Positions 37,669 through 48,300 of a DNA stretch of 64,000 nt are shown here, one piece after another (the first letter of the stretch is position 1; the number at the start of each line of letters is the position of its first letter). The stretch lies in contig RCAB01000305.1 of NCBI GenBank assembly GCA_003640385.1, forward strand, positions 1-64,000, in the 5' to 3' direction. Below the pieces are notes generated by a model. It was not told where the DNA came from. It was given only the letters and a program-made list of their open reading frames with translations, and ran no database searches. This DNA is from Setaria digitata (taxonomy: Eukaryota; Nematoda; Chromadorea; Rhabditida; Setariidae). The translations under genes and the position numbers were made by a program.

Positions 37669-39714
37669 GAGAGAATGTATTAGTTTTTCGAGAATCGCCT
37701 CCCTTAGTTTTCGTCTCTTTTCTTCATTTTCATTCATCCGTTCCCCGTCCTAGAAGAGAAGACCAACTATCTTTTATCATTACTGATTTTCGAGCCAAGC
37801 CAATCTTTTTTCCAGCCACAATTTCTCGAAAATGAGCAACGATGGCATTCAATGGAGCGTTACATTGCACTACAATTATTACTATTACACATCTTTCTAT
37901 TGCTTCATATATATACAAATTCATTTTCATTCAATCTCTCTTATCAGCAGTCATTTCGATTCCATTTATCAATTTCATTTCCATTTTAATCCACCTGTTC
38001 AATTTAGCTTCATCAATTCATTTCTTTCATTTTATTTCTTTTGTTAAAACATTGCTTCCAATCTCTTCCCTTTTCCAATATGTGACTCATTTAAAGAAAA
38101 ATTTAAAAATAATGAATTATCACTATAGATATAGGAATTCCTATTCGTAAAATTTAATTACTTAAAATACTTGCCGCTTATGTAGATAAATTTTGCAGCA
38201 CATTTTCGTATTCTATCTTTGATTTTTTTTTTATTTTTAAGTATTTTTCCCAACTTTTAAAGGGGGGAAAAAGAAAAACGCACTCAACCTATCATAAGTT
38301 AAAGAATTTTCAAAACATATTATTGCAGATTGTAAAGAACTAAAATTTAAAATTAATCTATGAGTAATTCTTAACTCATTAAGATGGTATTTGTACTACA
38401 GATATCAATGACTGGTGAAGAATGTTAAATGATTAGTTGCATTTATCAGTGATAATGTTGGGAGGGCCACTGATAAAAGTTTAAACTGTTCCTTTCGTTG
38501 CCATCGAAACTTTCAACTGTCCCATTTTCTTACTACTTATTGCTAACCCCTTTTTAATTAATCATTACATTGTTTAAGATTATTTTAAGAATGTTTCATT
38601 CTTTAATTTTTCATCAATCATTTCAGTGTTGCTTATTTCTTGTCATTTCTTCCTTTCTTAATTTTGTTTTTTCAAACTGTATCACAGCATTTTTTTTTTT
38701 TTATCTCAATATTGCTTGAATTGAATAAATTCTAAAATTTANTTTTTCTAAAATTTACTATCAACTAGTTTTTATTTTAATTTTATAAAGTCTACTTATA
38801 AAGATCAACTGTTTTTAAAATTTGAACTTAAAAAATAAAAACTGTGCTAGCTATGCACCGCTGTAAAATGACTTTTATTTACTGCTTGATTTAGGCTATG
38901 CTAGCACGGATTATTGAGATAGATGAACTGATTATTTCCCGGTATATTATCTCAATAACTTATTTTCTTTGTTAGCTATTGTCATGTGGTATAAAGTTAT
39001 ATTTTTATAATTAGATTTAATAAACTTCACCGAAATAATATGTGGCAAAATAATCAAGATTTTATGATTCAATAATAAAATTTGTTTTCTAAAGAAACTA
39101 TAAAATGAATCAATCCATTCATTTAATTTATCTATAAAATTAGACATTTTTTTTTTCTTTTTTAAATTTGAAGAAACATTTATCCTGTTATTTGTTATGA
39201 CCATTAGTATAAAAATCTAAAATTTGGATCATTTCAAAGTTTTGCCGATTTAATTTAATAAACTTTAAGTTGAAAATTTAAATCCATTTTTTTTTTTTTT
39301 TTGTTTTAAACCAAAAATTTTTTTTTTTTTGATTTTTCCAATCACAAAATATTGATCAAATTTTAAAAATAAGAAGAAAAAAAAAAAAAAAAGGAGCAAC
39401 AAATTGCTATAATTTGTTGCTTAAAGCAAACTTCTCATCATTCATCAGAAGGGGAGTACTCTCGTAGTGCTTCTTGAAAGGAAGAAGGACACCAGAATAC
39501 TAATTGAAAACTTTTTTCTTTCCTTTTTTTTTTTTTTTTTTTTCTTGAAAATTTTAACTGAACATTAAACACAAACGTCATCATCATCCATTTGTTGTTC
39601 CTCTATCCGATCGTTCCTCACTCATTCACTATCAAATAACAAATTTAATTAAAATAAAATTATCAATATCTCCAGAAATGCATCCTCACAAACACATTCT
39701 TCATAGACAGACAG

Positions 39715-39748
<34 letters not shown>

Positions 39749-40460
39749 GTACAGAAGAATTAATTTTCTGAAATAAATTCATGGCGAACTATTCTTACCA
39801 TGTTCATTATCACCGGAAGGCTAATATATTCGATGACAGACACACAAGGATTGCTGATTAGATAATGCTATACAAGTTTAAGCCTTATGGCTGGGACTAA
39901 ACTAGTCTATAGTTTTGTTCATTAACTTATTCAAGCATTAACAGAAATCATCATGTTAGAATCCGAAAATTTTGTAAATCAATTTATTAATGTATTTGCA
40001 ATAAATGCTTTTTAAGTATTATTGCAATTATATTTTAATATACATTTTTCTATTGCAAAACTTTTATATCAATTTTAAAATGAATCATTTTTGTAGGAAA
40101 CAAAAAAAAAAAAAATTTAATTCAATGCTAATTTCGCAACTTTCATTTTGAAATTTTCATAAATTCAAATGATTATAGTAACTGCAAATAAAATATAATT
40201 ACTAACATAATTTTGAAATTCTAGATGTGATGATGATAATGGAAGATAATCAATAATCACTATGCTACAATACGATAATCAATTGGTATTAATTGATTAA
40301 TTTTTTTTTCTTTTTTTTTTTTTTTAATCAAATCAATTTTTGCGCATTTACTTCGACTACAAAATTGTGTCATTATTTGTCAAACTTTTCTTCACTTTTT
40401 TTCTCCTTTTTTAAATCATTATAAGGAAGGGAAGGAATATTTGAACGGCGAATAAGTGCA

Positions 40461-43006
40461 ATGCATGAAATGATCGGCAACAGAACCGGTAATAACAGCA
40501 GTAATCGCTTTACTGCTACTCAGGTATCCTTTTTAGTTTTCTGAAATATTTTCAAAATTAAATTAAAATGAAAACTTTATCAGTTGAAATGAATTTGATG
40601 GAAATTTAAGTGTGAAAATAGTTCTTGGAGGAGGGATACTTCAACTACAACTATAACAATTTAACGATGAGCATTTATAATTTAGCTAGTTTTCCCCTCA
40701 ATTCAAATAATAATTCACAAATTTAGCTGCTACTTATGCGCAATTAATATGTTAAGATGCCATCTATTAAGTATTAAGAGGTTATCAATATTAAGATAAA
40801 GTGTAATTAAATTTAGGACGATGAAAAGTATGATGTGATAATTTAAGGAGAAGCAGTCATGTCCGAAAGTTATCGAACATTCTGTTAAAGTTAAATTATC
40901 ATTCATTTTTTATTACTGTTTCAAAATTTTTATCACCCAAATTGTATTTTAAAATATTTGAAAGGTGAAATTTTCAGGTAACATTTCTTTGTCAGGTATG
41001 CAATGAACTTGCAAGAGGTTATCATTTTGGGGCATTTACCTGTGAAGGCTGTAAGGTAAGTTTAATTTAAACTCATTTTAGCTTATAAAGCATCAATCAT
41101 TGGATATTGATCAAATAATCTATCCCAGTAGCTTGCTTTCCTTTCCTTGTTATATCTACCAATCTTTGTTTTAAGATAACTGAAAACCAGTAGTATTACA
41201 TTGCAATCTTTTCAATTTGTCGTCAAATTATTGTTTTTTTAGAAGTCATTTAATTTTAATCCTTTTTTCATTAATTTATCGGAACATTCATTTGATCAAA
41301 TTTAATTATAAATTTAAATATTACATCGATTTTTTTTTTTTTTTTTTTTTACTGAAAAAGATTAAAAAGCAAAAATAATAATATTTTTATTATTATAATA
41401 AAGTTTTGGTTCATTTCGCAAAAGTTGACGAATGGTTTTTTTGACGAGAGATGAAAAGAAAATGAAAAAATTTGAAGGAAAGGAAGTAAAAAAGAATCAG
41501 AAAACTCATTTTTACTCACAAATAAGTGCTCTAAAAGTGAAAATACAGTAAATTAAAAAAAAAAAAAAAAAAATGTTATCAAATATTTTAATTGGCTCAA
41601 GAGCGGAAAAAAAAATGAAGGGGAGAAATTTCGTCAGTTACCGGTTTTGAAATTTCTAGAAAGAGATCAGTTAGGTAACACAGTAACAAGGAAAACAAAA
41701 AAGCCTATTTATATTGTCACTAATAAATTTTTCTCTTTTCGCTTTTTTTTTTTTCAATTTTTTTTTTTTAAGTTAGTCTCTCTAACTGTTCTTTTTTTTT
41801 TTTTTCAATTTTTTTCCTTTTTTTTTTTTTTTTTTAAGTTAGTCTCTCTAACTGTTTTTTTTTTTTTTCCAATTTTTTTCCTTTTTTTTTTTTTTTTTAA
41901 GTTAGTCTCTCTAACTGTTCTGTTTTTTTTTGAAGAAATATAAAAAAAGAAGAGAAAACAGATTTTTAAAATATGAAAATTTAATCTTAATAACATTTAT
42001 TAAAAGCATGATGAATAATACAAAAATGAAATTGCACTGAAAAAAAAAAAAAAAAAAATTATTTTCAAAAAATGCTAAATCAAATAAGTGTGCCCATGAA
42101 TTATTATTATTTTTTGCAATTATACTTATAAAATATTTAATAGCAATTTAAAATTAGATATTTTTCTGTTCAATTTCTAAATTTTTACAGTCATTCTTTG
42201 GACGAACTTGTAAGCCGTCAAAAGGAGCAAACGATGTTGACGGAAGTAATGAAAGCAGAATGCTAAATACAAAAATGAAATTATACTGCAAAAATGGTGG
42301 AAAATGCAATGTGCAGGTTATATAGCAAGCATATTTCGTTGCTCATTTAAATAAAATGAAATTAATTTGAATTAGGTTATAATAATTGATTACGGCAATC
42401 TGATCCAATAAGTTTGAAACGAATGCTTCTGTTTTTTTTTTTTTTGATTTTAGTGATAGAAAAAGTTTCAGAATTGAATCATATTCTGATAAAAGTGATA
42501 AGATTGGATTTCAGGGACGAAATCGAACGTCGTGCAAATTTTGTCGTTTCAATAAATGCATCGAAGTTGGAATGGCACCGCAAAGTATGTTTGATTTTGC
42601 AAATAAGTAAATTATTTGATAAAGAAAGTAAATAATGTTTGTGAAGTGATTTGATCAGGAATGAATGAGACGAGTTCGAGTTCCGGTTCGAGATGAAGTT
42701 TCACTTTCAGATTCACGCTATGGACGTCGCTCGAAGTATTTTAAGGTTTCATCGCTGTTGAAGGCACAAGAACGAGCTCGTTTCTGTACTGATTATCAGT
42801 CGCCGGGCTTGCTGGCCTCATCAGCTGAGCTCATCAAGCCAGCACTACCTGCACCGGTCTGGGCCTTCCCTATCTGGCTATCAGCTAATATCATCAACAC
42901 CCGAGATATCCTAGTGATCAACAATGCATGCCATCAAAAGGAGCTAAGCAATTTCATTCAGTCTTATCCACAAACTGAACCGCTTGATTTATCGATCAAA
43001 AAATGA
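40461..43006 (+). CDS. Knirps-like (NR0A-type) nuclear receptor without ligand-binding domain
   Basis: Five phase-matched exons, 40461-40523, 40978-41055, 42191-42316, 42515-42584 and 42711-43006, encode 210 aa. This is a DNA-binding transcription factor, by family analogy a repressor. Zinc finger 1 has Cys26, 29, 43 and 46 (C-X2-C-X13-C-X2-C) with P-box CEGCKSFFGR. Finger 2 has Cys80, 86, 96 and 99 (C-X5-C-X9-C-X2-C), then [10 protein letters not shown]. About 27 residues separate GR from Cys80 where about 9-10 are usual. Residues 114-126, [13 protein letters not shown], match the Knirps-box region that follows the fingers of insect Knirps. No ligand-binding domain follows. The C-terminus (203-210) is PLDLSIKK, a PxDLS-type CtBP-binding motif. 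The start is the first ATG after an in-frame stop; the second ATG, at codon 4, is an alternative. Exon 5 begins at 42711 because an in-frame TGA lies just upstream at 42662. Confidence 0.88.
41742..41930. repeat. Three copies of a hairpin motif in poly(T), nuclear-receptor intron 2
   Basis: The 17-mer AGTTAGTCTCTCTAACT starts at 41771, 41837 and 41900, each copy set between long T tracts. AGTTAG and CTAACT pair as a 6-bp stem with a 5-base loop. Spacings of 66 and 63 bp show a tandem duplication of the whole T-hairpin-T unit. Confidence 0.85.
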
Positions 43007-45363
43007 CTAATTTCAAAGTTTCAAAATTCATTTTTCGAAAAAATTTACAAAGCTTTGCCACATAAATTACTATAAAAAAACATTGAGTTTCAGTGAAATT
43101 AATACAAAATTTTATGCTTATATTTTAGTAAAAAAAAAAATTCAAATTTGAAATAACAAACCGTCTAATGCTTACAAGAATTTTTTCTTTTACAATGCTC
43201 AGGCATAAATTCTTCCTTTTTTTTTTTTTTTTTTTTTCTGCAACTTTATTTCGGGTCTTCCTTATTCATTTCCTTATTATCAGTTAATCATTTTATTAGT
43301 ATCAACATTATTTAGTTCAATTTATCTTCTGCATGATGATTATAAATGAGCTCACAAATTTGAAAAAACAAAAACAAAAGAATGTCAACATGCTTAAAAT
43401 GCATGATGATAAATTTCTCCATCATTGCAAGTTGTAATTTTGCAAGCATACACATTCATCAGATGCGTCTCATCTCGATCATTTATTTTGTTCTTGCTAT
43501 CAGTTGAAATGTTTCGTTGTTGATAACTCTCAGGATTCTATGATATATGCTTGTAATCAGTAATCCGTTGTAATAATTTTTTTTTTTTTTTTCATTTTAA
43601 TTATTATTATTGCTATAGATGATGGAAAAAGTTTTTCAATCAATAATTAGTATGTTTATACATTGCTATGTTTAAGAACCTCAGGAATTTGTTCCCTATA
43701 CTTTTATTTAACATTAAATTTTCTCATTCTAAGCATATCTTACAGAAATTTTTTTCGAGTTATAATGTAAGACAAGAAAAGAGGAAGATTACAACGCCGT
43801 CTAAGTTTTCACTCCACTGAATACACTAAAAAAAAAAAAATTTGTTTGCGGAAAAAAGAAATTTCAATTTTCTTTTTTTTTTTTTTTTTTTGCTAAATGA
43901 TGGGACTGTAAATTGTTGTTCTATAATTTTCCAACTTGAAAGTTTTGATAATAGAAAAAAAAAAAAAAAAAATACATGAAATACTACAAAGAGATCAGCA
44001 AAGAATAATTGATTGGTTAGGAGAAGTGATTTCTTTCTAATCATCACAGTTTATTGAAGAATTTTGAAGTAATTTTTAATATTTTAGCATTGAATTATCT
44101 AAATTTTCAGTGTATTACATTTTCTATGAAGTTTTAAGTTCAAATATGCATTTTTTTTTCCAACTTGAAAAAGTATTTTGAAGATTACAAAATAATTACT
44201 GCTCTATTAATGTCGAGAAATTTCTCAAAATGGTGGCGTATTATTATTGCGCAATTTGAACAGAATTTAACAATTAATATCGCTTTAAATGAGAAGCAAT
44301 TAATTATTATTAAATATGGACGTTCATCGCTACAAAATGATTTTTGATACATCGGAACACGAGAACGCTCAAAATTACTTTTGAAATTTGAAAAAATAGT
44401 TGAAAGCTAAATATCATTCTTTCCCAATCAAATAATTAACTTACTTAAAATATATTTTCAAACTAAATTTTAAATTTCATTTTTTAAAATAAGATAGATT
44501 TTTGCTACAAAAATCAATGTTTCCTTATATATTCATTTCTTGATAAAGATAAATTTAAAAAAAAAAAAAAAGAAAAAAGAAAAATTAAGCAACACTTCTC
44601 ATGAAGAATTTGTGAAGAGCTTCGAATTGGTCATAAAATCTCAAAAACCGTTTCATTAAGTTGTGAAGGAGAAGCTAGCATTATCGAAATATTCCATATG
44701 AAATAAAAACTTTTCCACATAGCTGAAAGCAAACTTGAAATTATAACTTTATAAAAGGTTAAAATTATTTTATTTCCGTATTTTTTTTTTTTTTTTTCTT
44801 TCAAATTATGACCTTGAAAATTCATTGCTCTTGATGAAAAGGAAATTTGAAAGAAAAAAAAAAAATGTTACAGAATTTGTGAAATTATTCAAGTGTTTTA
44901 AATTACATGAAACAGCTGAATGTAAAAGGGAATCTTTTACTATCGTAAATTGTCATATTTGTGCAATAAATTTATAGTAGAATTAAGTAAAGTAATTTTT
45001 TTTTTTAATGAAATACTGAATGCAAACTGAAAAAGACAAACAAACAAAAAGCTAAAAAAAAAAACAAAAAACAAAACAAAACAAACAACGAACTTGTTTT
45101 TAAACATTGCCATTTTATCAAATTTTTTTTTTTTTAACAACATTTCGCTTATTTCTGCTATTCAAATTTGAGCAATACCTATCACTTTTCTTTGAAATTT
45201 TCAAATTTTATATATTAGTTTTACTAAATCTCACAAGATCACATAATAAAAATAAAAAATAAAAAAAATAGATGAAAAATTCTATTTCAAACTTGGTGAA
45301 AATTAAACAAAAAAAAAAAATTCAAAATCTGATAAATTACAAAGAGAAAAGAAGCATGCACTG

Positions 45364-45398
<35 letters not shown>

Positions 45399-48300
45399 AT
45401 AAGTTCGAGGGAGGAAATAATTTTTCCACTCATAATTGCAGTAATTTAATGGCCAGCACCTGTGCCATGGCAACAGGACGGATATTAGGGCTGCTTGGTA
45501 TCACTTACTACGCCTTCTCCAATTCATCTATTTAATAATTCTTCCATCTATTTCAATTGTATGGGCGATTACGGGTAACTTAAAGGCATTTTGGAATCAA
45601 TTTACAGGTAACTTAAAGGCATTTTGAAATCAATTTACAGGTAACTTAAAGGCATTCTGCAATCAACTTACGGGTAACTTAAAGGCATTCTTCAATCAAT
45701 TTACAAGTAACTTAAAGGCATTCTGCAATCAACTTACGGGTAACTTAAAGGCATTCTGCAATCAACTTACGGGTAACTTAAAGGTATTCTGCAATCAACT
45801 TACGGATAACTTAAAGGCATTCTTCAATCAATTTACAAGTAACTTAAAGGCATTCTGCAATCAACTTACGGGTAACTTAAAGGCATTCTGCAATCAACTT
45901 ACGGGTAACTTAAAGGTATTCTGCAATCAACTTACGGATAACTTAAAGGCATTCTTCAATCAATTTACAAGTAACTTAAAGGCATTCTGCAATCAACTTA
46001 CGGGTAACTTAAAGGCATTCTGCAATCAACTTACGGGTAACTTAAAGGTATTCTGCAATCAACTTACGGATAACTTAAAGGCATTCTTCAATCAATTTAC
46101 AAGTAACTTAAAGGCATTCTGCAATCAACTTACGGGTAACTTAAAGGCATTCTGCAATCAACTTACGGGTAACTTAAAGGTATTTTGGAATCAACTAAAG
46201 TAGCATTTAATTCTTTCCTATTTTACAGAATAATATTTTCAAAACTTTTTTTTTTTTCTTTTGATCGCTTACTTATTTTATCAAAGTAATGCAGAGAAAA
46301 AGAGCTTCGTTAGTTGTAGTTGATGATGAATTTTAACTGATAACATCGTTTTAGCTCTTTGGCTGATAAATAACAATCCAAAAAATATCAACTTTTTGTA
46401 GGTGAAATCAATTTCTAATCAAGATTATTGTAATTATGTATAAATGATAATAAATTAGGAAACATCATATATTTTATCCTTAAGAATTATTTTTAAAACT
46501 AATCAATAGAGGTAATTATGCTATTATAAATTTTTGTTTCTTTTTTAATTAATAATATTGCATAATTTTAACAATGTTTATTAATTTATCTCATTATGCA
46601 ACAGAACTTATTATTATATTCGTTTAAAAATATTAATTGTGAATTTTTATAATAAGAAATATTATACCTTTACAAAAACTCAAAACTTCGGCATTATCTT
46701 CTAAAAACAAAAAAAAAAATATTTGAAAAACATTCCAAATTTCTCTATAACTTTTTTTTTTATTTTTTAATTCATATCTTCTGCAACATCGAGGATTCAA
46801 TAATTTACTTTACAACTTTTACTTCTCTGAGAGAAAATTATCAGATTAGCCTATATTTGCTTTTTCTTTGACATTGATTGTTTTTCATTTGATTGCATCA
46901 AATTTATTTCTAAGAGCTTCCTTTCTTTTTTTCTTTTTTTTTTTTCTAAACTAGTTTTTGCCTCTAAACTTGGCTAGAAGCCTTTTAAAAATCCCATTCA
47001 AATAATTTTTATTCATGCATATATGCTTGGCTTGTACAATTTAGTTTTGCTCAAAAATTTACAAATATATTTCGAACATTATGCAAAGGAAAATTTTAAT
47101 TTAATTGAAATTTCGCCTACTTTGTAAGCATTTAACTTTGCAACGAAGAAATGAGTCCTATTCATTTTAATTATGAATTCAAATTTAGTTTAAAAGAAAA
47201 AACGATTCACAATACTGAAATTATTCAAAAAAAAAAAAAAAAAGAGAAAAAACAATGAGAAAGTACTAGTACTATTAAAATTAGCAATGAAATTAGTATA
47301 TTAAAGAGAAAAGTTCTTAGGCTAGTCAAAAGATAAAATTTTATCAATTGGTCAGATAGAAGATGTTCATCAAACGGTCAAATACAAAAGTTAGCATTTT
47401 CCGTTATTAAACTGCTTTAGCTAAAAAAAAAAAAAAAAAAAATGAAATAATTTACACTTTTAATAATTTAGAAAAAAAAGATCGTAATCTTTTAATAAAA
47501 AAAAAACTTTAATTTATTAATAATTTAAAAAAAAAAAGAAACATTAATTTATTAACTTTTTTAATGCTAATTTTCTTTTTTAGTAAAATTATTGCTAAAT
47601 TTTGTCGTTTTTCTTTTTCCATTTATCGGCAAATTTATTATTATTCAAATTGAATACAAATCAGTGAGAAAATTTCTAGCTAATTTATTCATTATAAAAA
47701 TATAATCATAAAAATTTCCAACTTCTTGATCACTGCATTATTTAAAAAAGAAAAAAAAAAAAAAAGGAAGTGACAGCCTTGGAATGATAGTGTCATCATT
47801 TTTGGACAAACCGAGAAAAAATTAGCCATTTCTTCTTCTCTCTGAGAGAGGGAGAGAGAGAGAGAGAAAAAAAAAAACTAATCACCAATGAGAGTTTAGA
47901 TTTTTCCATGCTTCCGGTTATAGCATATGGAAAATATAGAAAATATATTATTGCCTTTTCTTCTCAATCTTTTTATGAAATTTTCAAATCGAAATTTAAT
48001 CCTTTTTTGGCTCAGTCTTTTCTTTTTTTTTTTTTTTTTGCATAAAATTTGGTATAGTCCCTTTTTCTGTGTCTTTTCAAACTATGAGATTAGCTTAAGA
48101 TACTGAAATTATTTGAACAAGGATAACTAAGCCTAAATTTCTTAAGCGAAGTAATTTTTTCATCAACTTATTTAAGTATTTCAAAAAAAGCGCCTTTTTG
48201 CTTATTTCATTAATATCAGCTACCTTTTTAAATGATTTTTATTTTTTTATTTTTGGTAATTAGCAAAGCAAATTCATCATTTAAATAATCCTTTAATGAT

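Larger units (their letters stand above)
33211..40460. other. Long AT-rich interval upstream of the nuclear receptor
   Basis: About 7 kb with few coding signs. It contains poly(A)/(T) runs, an AAT microsatellite (37200-37410), an inverted repeat (36873-36927), a small GC-rich patch (about 34550-34620), an AC/AT microsatellite (about 39715-39750) and Ns at 36952 and 38742. The one persuasive coding element is the terminal exon at 37502-37615. Regulatory sequence for the nuclear receptor probably lies in the right half, but I cannot point to a site. Confidence 0.5.

Noticed and set aside
41647..41943. 98-codon Phe/Lys frame and its antisense partner
   Set aside because: The reading of T tracts and the triplicated hairpin inside an intron.
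42191..42316. A 49-nt intron inside receptor exon 3 (GTAAGC to AAGCAG) that would remove the finger insertion
   Set aside because: Splicing it out creates an in-frame TAA at the junction and the acceptor has no pyrimidine tract.
40461..43006. Assignment of the receptor to ODR-7
   Set aside because: ODR-7 has its DNA-binding domain at the C-terminus of a longer protein; here the fingers are near the N-terminus and followed by a Knirps-box-like segment.
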